From assembly GCA_947683625.1 (NCBI GenBank), contig CANTUR010000037.1, forward strand, positions 1,550,001-1,614,000: a DNA stretch of 64,000 nt, read 5' to 3'. Source of the DNA: Mallotus nudiflorus. Its lineage: Eukaryota > Streptophyta > Magnoliopsida > Malpighiales > Euphorbiaceae. This document shows positions 46,597 through 58,238 of the stretch, one piece after another. The first letter of the stretch is position 1. Each line of letters opens with the position of its first letter. The notes beneath the pieces are model-generated. The model ran no database searches. It was given only the letters and a program-made list of their open reading frames with translations, and was not told the origin of the DNA. Made by a program: the position numbers and the translations under genes.

Positions 46597-47770
46597 CCTC
46601 TCTATCCCTCAAAAGTTTTAGAATGATTGCAATAATGAGTCTGTGATGATGTAAAGCTAACCTTTTTCTCCCTTGTCAAGTCAAAGCCCCCAACAGTCTT
46701 CCCTTTCTATTTTCTTATTCCATTTTATTTTCAAAATTCCCTTATTTCTCAGCTCTCTCTCTCTGTATCTTTTTTCCTTTTTAGGTTTCCCCTAGTTTTT
46801 ATTTTAGGTTATTTTTTTTCTTTTAGTTGTTGCCAGGGTCCCCCACTCTTTGTCATTCTCCTCCTTTTTATTCTCTCCCTCTAAAAACTACTCCCCTAGC
46901 ATTAGGAACTACCTCATCCCCTTCTCCATGTTCTTTGACTGTTAACAATGTCTTTCCGTTCAAAACCAAGGTAAAAATCGCTTTAGAATGTGGTTTCTGA
47001 CGTTATATAAAAAATAGCTCAGCACTACTAAGCGGTTACTTTAGCGCTAAGGCGGTGGCCTGACCTTAGTAGCAAGGCTATTGGTTTAGTAACTCATGAG
47101 AAAACTCTTTTTAGGCCACTGACCCAACAAAAGAGAAATAATTCAGCTTTGCACTTATTCAAGCTTATTTTTCCAAATTTTCATCATAAGATTTTTGCTC
47201 TTGGGTAGGGTTTAAGCCTAGTGTCAACATTTATTCATAAAAAATGTGAAAAAATTATTATTTTTTGAGAAATAACATTATATTTCCTAAGTATGAAAAT
47301 TAATTTTCTTTTATTATAATTTTATATATTTTTATAACTATTGTTATTTTCATTAATTTAAAATAATTTTATGTAAAACTAGTTAAAATAATTTCAATTC
47401 ATATAATTATAAAAACTATGAAAATTAATTCATAAAAAGTAGTTTTTTTTATAGTGCAATAATTCAATGTAAAATATATTAAAGTAGAATAAAGAAGCAC
47501 TATACATTTTACATTTATAAAAAATATGTAAGTTAAAAAAAACAATATTTTTCACTTTTTTCAAAAAAATTTAGATAAATTTTTCTTAAATAAACTACAA
47601 CACTTTGTTTTGAAACAAAATAAACATAGCAAGCACAGTTTAAGGTATTGCAGAAAAATTCATAGAATAGAGTATACAGACCACTTTCAAATTGCATAAA
47701 CTGACATTTTAGCATTTGACCCAAAACTCTTGTCTTCGCAAAAGCGAAGGAAAAGACTTTTTTGACTGAA
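46597..47770 (+). promoter_or_regulatory. Upstream region of the methyltransferase gene
   Basis: Pyrimidine-rich tracts (about 46,700-46,920) and a TATA-like TTATATAAAAAATAG near 47,003. A short hairpin, CTACTAAG ... CTTAGTAG (about 47,027-47,074), encloses a GC-rich loop. TTTTTTTTATAGTG at 47,442-47,455 resembles one end of a CACTA element. The first 47 bp upstream of the ATG read like a 5' leader. No gene is seen. Confidence 0.35.
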
Positions 47771-50700
47771 ATGGAGGAAATTTCGAAATTACCATTGCCA
47801 GAAGCATTTCTTGATTTCCTTCAAGCTAATGGGCTTGACCCTTCAATTTATACAGCAATTGATACAACTCCACGCTATGTAAGGTACTCTTCAATTTTAA
47901 GTTCCCTAATCATCAATCAATGTTTTCGATTTTGCTTTCTCTTCATTTTATTAAATTTCAGCAAAAGTTTTGTTCTTTTTGCTGTTTTTACTGAAATTTA
48001 GCAAAAATTGTTGAATTTTGATTTTTTTTTTCTTTTTTGGGGAAAAAAGGGTAAAGCCGGGATGTGAAGACGATGTTGCAGAGATTGAGACAGAGATAAA
48101 GTGTAAACTTGAGATTGTGGATTGGCTACCTGGGTTTTATTCACTCCCACATCATGTTCAGATTGCTAACTCAAAGGCATATAGAGAAGGAAAGGTAACG
48201 GAAATTGATGTAATTGTTTTTTTATTATATTCCTTCTGGTTTTAAATTCTACAAGTATTGGACTGAATTGCTATTTTTAACAGTATTATCTGATTATTTT
48301 TGGGTGTTGATTTTGTACCCTTTATGCTTATTCAGATATATGGAATTGATGCAGCTTCAGGGGCTGCCGTTTTAGCCTTGAATATCTCACCTGGAGATCA
48401 TGTTCTTGATCTATGTGCTGCTCCTGGTAAGTGAAGTTCTGTTTTCGTTCTTGTTGGCTCAATTGGTCTGGTAGAGTATATTTTGTCAGTATGATATGAC
48501 TTCGGGTTCTGTTTTCTGTCTGTATGTTTGAACCATTATTCACTGTTGCAATAGTGCTTCTCTTCATTGTTTTTCTGTACTAAAGGTTTGATTTTTCATG
48601 ACCAATCTTTGGTACTGGGCTTATCCGGGACACTCTTGCTGCAAGTATGAAAGTAATATTCGTTATGAGTTTAGAAGCATGATGCTAGAAATGGTGTCAT
48701 CAGGAGTTTTAAATGCTTAAATTGTTTAGGAGTGAGAAACAATATTATTTTACTAAGTTTGAAAAGTCCATATATATACTGAATATGCATTTGTTCGGCT
48801 TTTCAGGAAATACATAGCTGTAAAAAGGGAATTTTTTTTTTTTCAAAGTTGAGTCTCTAATCTAGTTTTCTAAGTTGTGAATGTGGAATGCACTCCTAAT
48901 TGGCTTATCTGATGAATTGCTTGCCAAGCTTATTCTTCATGCATCTTTTATCTTCAGGTGCTAAACTTTGCATGATAGCAGACCTTCTTGGTGATTCCGG
49001 ATCTGTAACAGGGGTTGACATTGCAAGGCATCGCCTAGCTGCTTGCAGAACGATGCTGCAAAAATATGCTCTGGGTGACAGGTGTCGACTGTTTGTTGCT
49101 GATGGAACAAGATTTTCCCTTTTACCTGTGAGGGAGCATTCAAATTTTAGATCAGGTAAACAATTGGAAATCGGTTTTGTAAAGTTAGCTGTAAAGTTAA
49201 TCTGTTAGATCTTAGGAATTACTACCTTTTTTGATGCGTTATGATTCTTTCTAGTATTGAACAGGTGCATCTCCATGTCAAGAAAAGGATTACATATATC
49301 GGGAGTGGACATCTAGGAGACCGTTTAAGGAAAGGAAAAAGGCAATCAAAGCAAGGGAATGTGTTTCTCCAGTATTGGTTGAAGAAAGTGAACATCCTGA
49401 ATTAATTTTTTATGGGTGGCATTCTGGAGTTGTCGGGCTTAGCAAAAGTGAATTATACCAAATTGTACATAGCAATAATTTAAGCTGTGGCTATGATAAG
49501 GTGAAGCCGTGTTTTGTAGCTTATATTGTTTTACATTTTTATTAAGTGCTAAGAGTTTTACACCTGTTTTCCAAAAGTATGATTCTCCTATTGATTAAAT
49601 TCTGCTGAATCGTGGCTGCAAATGACTGGTTGAAATTTGGTTCAGGTTCTTGTGGATGCAGAGTGCACCCATGATGGGTCAATTAGACATATCCAAAAAT
49701 TTGAGCACTGGGGATGGGAAACTTTTCATCAGCGTGTATTAGGAGCAGAGAGAACTGATCGTTTGACTAGCCTTCAGGTATTTGATTTATTGCTTTATCA
49801 TACGCTAGCCAGTCTCTATTTGCATGAAACCTAATTCTTACTGATGTTCATAATACAATTTCTAGAAAATGATCAAATAAAAAGGAAAAATATTGACTAA
49901 TTCCATATACTGAATTACTGATAATTACAGCAGGAAATTCCCAATGAAACCACACAAATAAGTATATTCTTCCCTGTATAACCTCTAATTAGCATATACA
50001 GATCTGATGTTTATCAAATAAATTTTGATATTTTTCTGACCCATTGAATGTTGCATATTGGTAAAAATATGATGTCGGGAAATTGCTTCTTCAATGGAGA
50101 TAAGATCCTCTTTGTCACCACCAAAAAATGATATTAGTTAATAAGGAGAAGAAATGAATAACTATCTGAAACCTTACACATTGACAAGTACAAGAGACTG
50201 GACCACCATGGCTTGGCAGAAGAACTGACTAAGAATAGAAAATATTATAATGGAAGCTTTTGCATCAATTTTGTAATGATTTTTGTGCTTGTTGACTCTA
50301 CCTTGCATTCCCTTGAACTTCTATCGAGTGTTGCTCGCCTAACTTTAAGAACATTTTACTGCTTTTCTCCATCTCTCTTTGGAACTGGGAACAACATGTG
50401 CATTATTAGCAACTTTTGAAAGACTGAACTTATGGTTGCTATTTTTGGAACATTTTTCCTGTGCATCTTGGTGTTCAATCTCTTTATAGAGTTTTGTTTA
50501 AAAAACAACATTTCATCTTCACAGATGATTTATCTTTTTATTGCATGTTAATTATATTTGTCTTCTACTGCAGTTAAATCTTCTAACAACTGGTTTTAAG
50601 CTACTAAGAGTTGGCGGTTTGGTTGTCTACAGCACTTGCAGGTGTGTTCCATATCCAAAAGCAACACCTTGGAAAAATACATGCTGTAATCATTTATTCT

Positions 50701-51958
50701 GAATTTACCTTTTTGATTGACAGTTTGACAGTTTCTCAGAATGAAGATGTGGTACAGCAATTTCTAAAGGAGAATCCTTCTGCTGGTAAGGTTCTGGGTT
50801 CTCTGAACATGGTGAATGATTGCCTAAACATTAATTTATTTACCTATATGATTTTTTTTTTAAACATTAATGATTGAATTTTCAAGGCTGTTCGTACCAA
50901 TTAAATGTCATTCTACCACCTACAGTTCCATGAAGGGAAGTTGGATTCATGCTATACCTTCAAGCATTTTTTTTTTCCTTCATAATGCAAATGTGTGTAT
51001 TTGTGTACTCTTAGAAATTATTGGCAATTAACGCTTTTCTTGTTGCTAGGGTCCTTGAAGTCTCAAATAACAGATTGTACTTTATGAGAGAAATATGCGG
51101 AGCATGTATTAAAATGAGGGGGCTCTTCACATGACTTTAGTATGCTGTTTCATTGTTAGCTATGCTCAATTAGTACTTAGTTTTCGTAGATGCCTCAAGG
51201 ATGTACTGTTGGTAACTGCATGAAGTTCAAAATTTCCATCACTTTCCTTTTGTTTTTAATGGCTCATAATTATGCAGCGTTGTTAGTTCAGATGCTAGTA
51301 GGATCTTGTTGTACTTACCGATGAGGCCCTATCAATTAGTATTACACAGAAGAAATCAATTATAGACACTAATATAATTAGATCTGCTCTTCATAGACAA
51401 ACTTGGGATCATGGGATCCTTTTCTATCAGATAGGACGGGCTGTTGCACAAAATGTAAGTAATTGCCCCATAGATCCTATATCTATCTAATGAAGAAGGA
51501 ATCCTGTAACGAAGGGGATTCTTATTTGTACAAATGGTACTTCGAACTTGGAACGAGCATGAAGAAATTAATGATACTTCTTTATCTTTTGAGTTGTTCT
51601 GCCGGATCGGTTGCAAAGGAACTTTTTGGTCCCTTGGTTTATGCATGGAGAATCTGTTTATATATACATTTGTTAAAGTCCAAAGCCATTATTGCTTTAA
51701 CGTGATTTTTTTTTTCTTCTTCAAAATTGCATAAAAAAGGGTTGTAGCCAGAGGTTTCTTGTAGTGTTGCTATGTACTGATGCTTCTGTTGTTCTTTCAG
51801 AGTTGCTGGACATAGATGCGGCTAAAAATTGGCCGTGTAAAAGTGGAAGAATGGAGAAGACCTTGCGTTTTGATCCTGTAACGTCACAGACCAGTGGACT
51901 TTTTGTTGCAAAGTTCACAAAATTGGCAGCTTTAAGTGAGGTTCAAGATACTCCATAG
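47771..51958 (+). CDS. NOL1/NOP2/sun RNA cytosine-5 methyltransferase
   Basis: Nine exons: 47,771-47,883; 48,050-48,194; 48,336-48,426; 48,958-49,155; 49,265-49,500; 49,646-49,777; 50,574-50,641; 50,724-50,785; 51,801-51,958. All introns are GT..AG and the frame is continuous, giving 400 aa ending in TAG. It transfers a methyl group from S-adenosylmethionine to C5 of cytosine in rRNA or tRNA. SAM motif I is HVLDLCAAPGAKLC (108-121) and GVDIARHRL follows. Motif IV is VLVDAEC with Cys268, a DAEC in place of the usual D-x-P-C. Motif VI is VVYSTCS with the catalytic Cys327. The C terminus has LRFDPVTSQTSGLFVAKF. I see no PUA domain. The first ATG in frame is used; a TTG three codons earlier is ignored. 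It looks intact and functional. The closest Arabidopsis relative I recall is AT5G66180. Confidence 0.94.
51302..51640 (+). pseudogene. ycf2: Plastid ycf2 fragment in methyltransferase intron 8 (NUPT)
   Basis: The translation follows plastid Ycf2 through DLVVLTDEALSI, IIRSALHRQTWDHGI, FYQIGRAVAQNV, NCPIDPISI, SCNEGDSYLYKWYFELGTSM and LLYLLSCSAGSVA, on the + strand. Small deletions relative to Ycf2 as I remember it (one after RQTW, one after AQNV, one near SIYMKK) and a stop break the frame, so it is non-functional. It lies wholly inside the 1,015 bp intron 50,786-51,800, in the same orientation as the host gene, and would be spliced out. Confidence 0.93.
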
Positions 51959-52593
51959 ATGACTATGCTATTCGAGTACGGCACTGCAGTTTTTTTGCAA
52001 ACTATACATGCAGAATTCTTCCAGCTCATGTTCATCACGGAGGAAGATATTGATCTTCTGTCAATAGGTGTATTCTATATATATATATTTGCCATTTGGG
52101 TACTCATCCTTGAGCGTAGGTGTATTCTTTCATTAATATGTGATGTTCTAGCAAAAATTCTGCCACGCATTATTTTTGGGTTCATACTCCTTGGATCTGC
52201 TCCTTTTTAGTCTGGAAGCCATCAAAGATTGTTTTTGGGAATTATCAATTTTAGCCAATTCTTGTATTTTTTTTTATCTCAATTAATGGAAATTTTAAAC
52301 TCCTGACATTTTTAATTTTAGCCGTTACTTTCGGTAAAAGTTATTATCTTTTATCTTATCTAAAAGATATTATAATTTTTTACTTTTTTTTTTTATTTCT
52401 ATTTTTCCCTTCTAAGTTTTTATTTCCCTTTTTGTTATGGGGCTGGAGAAAAAAAATTAAAAATGGAAACTAATATATTCTTTTTCTATATTTTCATTTT
52501 AATGAGTTTCTAAATTTGTTGTTTTTATTTAAAATTTGGAAATATTATTGCTACTTTCAAATAATTCTTAAATTTAAAATTCCAAGTATTTAT
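51959..52593 (+). other. 3' untranslated and downstream region of the methyltransferase
   Basis: Follows the TAG stop. AATAAA-like signals are not sharp; AT-rich and poly-T sequence begins near 52,265. The open frame at 51,959-52,210 has no recognisable domain and is taken as untranslated. Confidence 0.45.
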
Positions 52594-53079
52594 TAGAAGT
52601 GTAAACGAGCTAAGCCATTTATGAGCAGCTCGGTATTCAACTCATATTGAGCTCATTCGAATTCGAATATTGAAACTCGTTTAATAAACGAGCTAAGCTA
52701 AAGTTATATAAAATTCGGTTCGTAAAACTCGTAAACAAGTTCGAATAGAATCTCGTGAGTCAGTTCGTAATTTTAATATTTAGTAATTTAATTTCAAAAA
52801 TATAATATAATTTTGTATTCTAAAAAATATTTTAAAAAATATTATTAGAATAACATCATAATTTTTATTAAATATATTGGAATTTATTTAATAAATAATT
52901 TATTTTTAGTCTTTGAAAGTATAAATTTAATTTATAATTTATATTTTTTAAAATTTCTTTAGACTTGTTTAAATTTGAGAATAATTCGTGAACACTAGGT
53001 AAAATATTGAGCTCGGCTTGTTTATAAACGAACAAAGTCTGAGCTAGTTAAAGTTAAGCTCGGCTCAATTACATCCCTA
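52594..53079. mobile_element. Foldback/MITE element, GAGCCAAGC family, copy 2
   Basis: About 486 bp with inverted ends TAGAAGTGTAAACGAGCTAA and GCTCGGCTCAATTACATCCC+TA. The interior has repeated GAGCTAAGC/CTCGTTTA words and an AT-rich core. The flanks share ATTTAT, perhaps a decayed 8 bp duplication. It is related to 38,193-38,592. Confidence 0.8.
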
Positions 53080-53468
53080 TGATTTATTATTTCAAAAAAA
53101 AAAATGATAACACAAATATTGATTCAAAGTAAAATTTGAGAAAATTACATTTTCTTCCACCTCACCATTGTTTCAAAATTGAATATTTATCTTCTTCAAT
53201 TTTGATTTTATTAACATTTAACAACTTTTATTAGTATTAGGTCATTTTTTCCATTTAGGATTAGGTCATTTTTTCCATTAAATTTTATTTAAAAGACTAC
53301 AATACCTTTCAATATGTAAAAACTATAATTAACTACAAAACACTAACGATATTCATAGAATATTTTAATCATTTATGTTTAAAAATATAAAATAACTAAA
53401 CATTAAAACTAAAAAGATGAAGATAATGATTTTCAAAAATATGAAAATCACAAAATATAAATTAAATA
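53080..53468. other. AT-rich intergenic DNA with a 22 bp direct repeat
   Basis: ATTAGGTCATTTTTTCCATT occurs twice in direct succession (about 53,236-53,280). Nothing else is recognised. Confidence 0.6.
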
Positions 53469-53690
53469 CACTACAAAAAAAATCTAAGGATTAGCGACGG
53501 ATAAAGTTAATAATCAAAATCATGGTTGTTAATTAATTCTACGACAGAATTTATTATCCGTCCAAATTTAACAACATATTAATGCAACCATAGAAAATAA
53601 TTTGTCGATACTTTGTGTCGTGTAACATCTTCTATCCGTCATCAATTTGCGACAGATTAATGATGGACAATCCATCGCTAATTGTTGAAA
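53469..53690. mobile_element. Truncated CACTA-type element end
   Basis: It opens CACTACAAAAAAAATC, the classic En/Spm (CACTA) terminus, followed by subterminal GCGACGG and CCGTC words in both orientations. The opposite terminus (TTTTTGTAGTG) is not found, so it is a one-ended remnant. Confidence 0.7.
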
Positions 53691-54739
53691 AGTTTATATT
53701 TATATATATATATAGAGGATCGATTTATCTATGTGTAAAACTAATATATTTTACACAAAATTTCAACTATTAATTATACAGATTTTTTTAAAAATAGATC
53801 AAAAATAAAAAATATTATCAAAAATTACATTAACCAAAAATATTTTTAAAAATTAACCTTTCTTTTTTTTAAAACTAACTTCACTAATTTTTTTTTTCTT
53901 TCAAATATAAATCAGTTTCCTTTTCTTTATTTTTAGGGTATTTTCTTCCCTTTTTTTTTATCAATGTCTTTTTGGACTAAAATAAAACCTGGAATGACTT
54001 GGGCTGTACAACCCAATGGTCATGGATTTCACTGTAAACTTATTTTCTAAAGCCTTTTAGTCGTAAACTATCACAATTGTAAAAAAAACTTTCTAAGTGA
54101 TTATGTTTTTGTTTTTTTCAAAGATCGATATGAATGCTTGCAAGCCAATTTCTGAAAGATGTGATGAATTGAGAGAGTGATACACACACATGTAATAGGG
54201 GCGACAAAAGGGGTCATAAAAGTCATGCATTCTTAGAGTTTTTAGCTTATCTTAAAGACGTGAAAGGATTAGAAAAGTATAATATGACTGAACAAGAACG
54301 TTCGTGAAGGAAAAAATATAACAAAAGACATTTTGATAAATATAAATAAATATTATTTTTTATATATTTATGAAGATGTGATAGGTGGAACATTGATAAA
54401 TTGCTTCTTATGCTTTACTAAAGTGTCAGGTTACACACATATACGATTCTTATGCTTTTTACCACTACACCTTTTTCCTTCGCAAAAACTACAAAATTTA
54501 ATTTTGATAATAGGGTCAGAGTCCAAACCAGGTTAACTCTATAAGAGAAGCAATTTAACAAATGAGATTAAATGGACATATAAAAAGCATGGTGAAAAAT
54601 AAAAGGTAAGAACTAAGCCTAATTTAGTTAAGTACTGTTAATAAATTTTGCTAAAACAAAAGAATCACAAATGTGAAAAGTGAACATATAATTAATATAT
54701 ATATATATAAAGAGAACAGATTACTAACAGATACACATA
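53691..54739. other. AT-rich intergenic DNA
   Basis: TA tract at 53,697-53,714 and poly-T runs. The short open frame at 54,333-54,536 has no recognisable features. No gene is seen. Confidence 0.4.
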
Positions 54740-55015
54740 CATCATTCCACTTCTTCATTGTGTTATTCCTTCCAGACATCTTTGTTACTTTGCTGCTTCC
54801 ACTAACACTTTCTGACATGAACTCTAAAACAAAATTATGAGTTTTATAAATGTTTAAACTCCCCTTGATCCTCTGAATTTTATCTGCATGGCTTACATCT
54901 ACAAGAATTGATTCATCAATTCTTCTTTTTCGTATAGAAAATTTTGTTGTATCTTGTGCAAAAGTTTCACCACTGGAAACTTGGAATTTCAAACGGTTGT
55001 CACCATCATCAGCTC
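54740..55015 (-). other. Orphan exon-like open segment
   Basis: About 92 open codons on the - strand, including RLKFQVSSGETFAQDTTKFS and KTHNFVLEFMSESVSG. The composition looks like real protein, unlike its AT-rich surroundings. It ends at MKKWND with a good donor, GTATGTG (at about 54,745), and a possible AG acceptor lies just upstream near 55,015. I do not recognise the protein. It may be one exon of a degraded or captured gene; no neighbouring exons are found. Confidence 0.35.
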
Positions 55016-55114
55016 ATTGGAAGTGGAGTTGGGAGACAAAATGCTTTCCTTAAGCAAGCCAGTATGTAATATATTTACAATTTATATGGTGTGTTTGTAA
55101 TATTAAAAAAATAA

Positions 55115-55480
55115 ATAAAAAAAAGCAACAAAAATAATAAAAAGCTATTACTGGAAAACAACAAGTAATAAAAAACATAAAAAAACAACAACACTAAAAA
55201 ATAGAAGTAACAAAAAACAACAATATTGAAAAATAAAAAGTAATAACACTGAAAAACAGAAACAATAAAAGCAACAACATTGAAAAAAAAGCAACAACAC
55301 TGAAAATTAAAAACAACAAAAAGCAAAAATATTATAAAAAAAGCAACAACACTGAAAAACAGAAGCAACAAAAAAGTAACAACACTAAAAAAAAAGCAAC
55401 AACACTACAAACAAAAGCAACAATTGAAAAGTAACAAAAAACAACAATCGAAAAGTAACAAAAAGTAACAAAGAGAGACA
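55115..55480. repeat. Minisatellite of CAACAACACTGAAAA-type units
   Basis: Imperfect units of AAAAGCAACAACACTGAAAA spaced by AAACAGAAGCAACAAAA-like filler repeat about ten times. The frames on either strand are low-complexity and not real proteins. Confidence 0.85.
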
Positions 55481-55489
55481 ATCGAAATC

Positions 55490-55575
55490 AATATTTTATG
55501 TGCATCACCTATTAATTTACACTTTGCATACATTCTAACAACCGCAGTTTGAACATGTCCATATGAAAAAAAAAT
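55490..55575 (-). pseudogene. PPR-repeat remnant
   Basis: The - strand reads GHVQTAVVRMYAKCKLIGDA followed by HKIL, one pentatricopeptide repeat of the PLS/DYW class (compare the common TALVDMYAKCG..DA). No further repeats are found on either side, so it is an isolated fragment, possibly captured by a transposon or left from a dead PPR gene. Confidence 0.65.
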
Positions 55576-56234
55576 TCCACTTAAAAGAAAATACAATAAA
55601 AAGAAATTCACTTAAACAAAATAAAATAAAAATACACTTTAGTATAAATAATCAACAACAGTCTAGTAAAAATAAGGCATAACTTGATAGAAGTTAAATG
55701 AGCTATCAAAAATAAGAAACTAGAATGTGAAACTAATTTGATGCCAAATGAAAATAGAAATGACAACTAAAGATGGAATGTAATGACTTAGCCCTTAACA
55801 ATCATAAAAGCTTCCATAAGCCAAATTAAATCAATTAATTAAGAATTAAGTTGAGACATAAAAGACATATCTAAATGTTCCACAACAAAGGCTAAACAAA
55901 CTTTAGGTAGAAAACATGAATTCAAAAGTATCATTTCTAAATTGAAGAAAAAAAAATACTAATTTGTGGAACATTTACATCACATGAGATTTTTTTTATA
56001 TAATATCACATTAGATTCTTGAAAATTTTCTTATTATATAATATGAAAAACTTGTTCAACAAAAGCAATTTCTTAATATAGAGAACCATCAATAGTTCTT
56101 TTCCATGTTGCGACCTCCATTACTAAGAAACTAAGTTTATGCCACATAGCATTATCATCTTACATATACACTATCTTTGACATATTTATGCAAACATGAT
56201 AAAAAAGTAGTACCATGTGAATATGATAATGGAC

Positions 56235-56675
56235 TTATGTGTGCAAGTGTACATATCCATAAGTATGGAATGCATGGTATAGTTTAGAAATGCAATGCTT
56301 CAGCTTTTTTACTTTCTTTTTTTTCAAGATGATATGATAATGGACTTGAATAGGATAATGGTATGCTTGCTTTACGTAATCTTGTAAACTTAATGAATTC
56401 AAGTTGTCAACATAACTTAGCAACAGTGCTAAAAAATAACTATTTGCAATATTTAGTTTTAAAAAACTTTGCAACACAATATGTGCCATCAAGTTGACCA
56501 AACAATGTTCATAACTAGATTTTAATCTAAAGAATAAAATCTTTACTCCTAGGAGCCCACAAATTTTAAAAGTAATAAAAGAACTCCCCCATGAAACAAC
56601 ATATATTATGCCATCATCAAGCTCTAAATTTCCCAAATTTTCATGATAGCCACATGATTCATCAATATAAGACAA
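56235..56675 (-). other. Unrecognised 146-codon open frame
   Basis: The longest open frame of this stretch, on the - strand. It starts MSYIDESCGYHENLGNLELD and is rich in Leu/Tyr/Ile. A Lys run (KKKKVKK) lies near the C terminus. No domain, signal peptide or splice context is convincing; it could be a relic of an F-box/DUF gene or a chance frame. 55,612-56,234 has nothing I can name. Confidence 0.25.
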
Positions 56676-56780
56676 CCATAAGTGTTAAGAGTCAACAACT
56701 ATTCCTACTCAACTCCTTTACTTGCTTTAAGCATTTGAAACAGGTTGCTTTTTAAAATACATATAAGAAACCAGGGAATG

Positions 56781-58232
56781 TGATAAGTGTGAAAAACCTT
56801 ATATTTTGAACACTACTTTCTATGGGATTAGAATCTAATTAGTTGCATATTTAATTATTTCTTAGATCTTTTAGTTATTTTTCATAATTTTGTTTAGTTG
56901 TTAGGATTTTGTTGATTTTAAGTTTAATAAGTAAATTTTTATTTAAATTTTGAATTTAGTATGCATTGGAGGGATTTAACAGATTTGAATAAGTTAAGAA
57001 AAGGATTTGGAGGAAGCATAAGTTAAAATCTTAAAGAAAAGTGAGGTTTTAGAGGAAGACTGTTCCTGCGTAGCCATATGCCTAGGTGTGCACAACCACA
57101 CTTGAGTACTAAAAAGCGAGCACAGCCACGTGCACCCTACTGTGCAACCATGCATAATTCAGAAGACTGTTCTTACACAACCACGTGCATAGGTGTGCAC
57201 AGCCGTGCATGCTGTTGCAATAACTTTTTAAATTCAAATTTTGAACTGCTAATTTGGGGGGATTTCATGGTTTTTGAATTGTAATAAACCTTAGAGATGC
57301 TGAAGGTTAGGGTCTATAAAAAGGAAGCCCCTATGAGAACATTGGATCAATCTTAGATCATCCTAGAGTAATCCTTTATTATTTTACATTTCTTTTCTTA
57401 AGAATCAAAGTTGGTTTTGATTCAAGTTCTTCTGTTAAGATAGAGAATTAGTTTTAAAGTTTGGAAGAAACAAGTCCTTCATTTGTAACTGATTAAATAG
57501 TAAAGGGAATTTTCTTTATTAAACTCTTTTGTATTTATTTTCTATTGAGTAATAATGATTGGATTTTTCTTCTATACTTCTTCTTCTTCTTCTCTTTCAA
57601 TTAAGATGAGTAGCTAGATATATCTTTAGGGTTCTTATTTCAATTCAATTATGTGATTATTGTGATTACATCTAAATCAATAATCTTAGTTCATTGGTTG
57701 TTGTTGAACTTAATGTCGTCTTAGGATTGATCACCCTTTGATTGAATTTACACATTAGAACTTGATTGAGAGATAGGTTCTATTGGATTCAAACAATAAC
57801 CTATTAATTGTTTACTTAGTTGAGAGACATTTAGACAATTAATATTGATTAAAAGCTATGCTTAAGATTGAGTATGATGAACACTTAGTAAGTGAGAGTT
57901 GTAAAACTAAGTTATTTGTATTAAGTTAATTATAGATTTTTCTAAAAGGAAAGTCTATAATTCTAAAGATGCTTTTAAATTGAACTAAGTTACATTTGAT
58001 TTAAATGTTAATTGATCTTAGGAGGTTGAATTGATAATCAGAACCCTAGCTTTAAATTTGATTATTGAATTAAGATTTATTTTGTTTATTTTCTATTGAT
58101 TTTCAAATCAAAATTTAATGTTTAAACAAATGAACACATTTAGTATTTTAATGCTCAATTTGTAATCTCTGTGGGATGATGTCTTATTTTACTACTTGCA
58201 TGATTCTATACACTGACGAATTTTGCATGTCA
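56781..58232 (+). repeat. 5' LTR of an Athila-type Ty3/gypsy element
   Basis: A 1,452 bp LTR from TGATAAGTGTGAAAAACC to GAATTTTGCATGTCA. Its reverse complement matches the solo LTR at 5,480-6,824. A cluster of GCACAGCCGTGCA-like quasi-palindromes lies at 57,060-57,215. The TTCTTCTTCTTCTTC run (57,580) is in the LTR body. Confidence 0.9.
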
Positions 58233-58238
58233 AGTTTT

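Noticed and set aside
47762..47770. Start of the methyltransferase three codons upstream of the chosen ATG
   Set aside because: The upstream codon is TTG, not ATG; the first ATG is at 47,771 and the protein begins MEEISKLPLPE.
51463..51705. Open frame in methyltransferase intron 8 as an extra exon or gene
   Set aside because: Its sequence is plastid Ycf2 with disruptions, and splicing of exon 8 to exon 9 keeps the methyltransferase frame without it.
55075..55371. Phe-rich hydrophobic open frame that could pass for a membrane protein
   Set aside because: It is the antisense of the AAC/AAAA-rich minisatellite; the composition is explained by the repeat alone.
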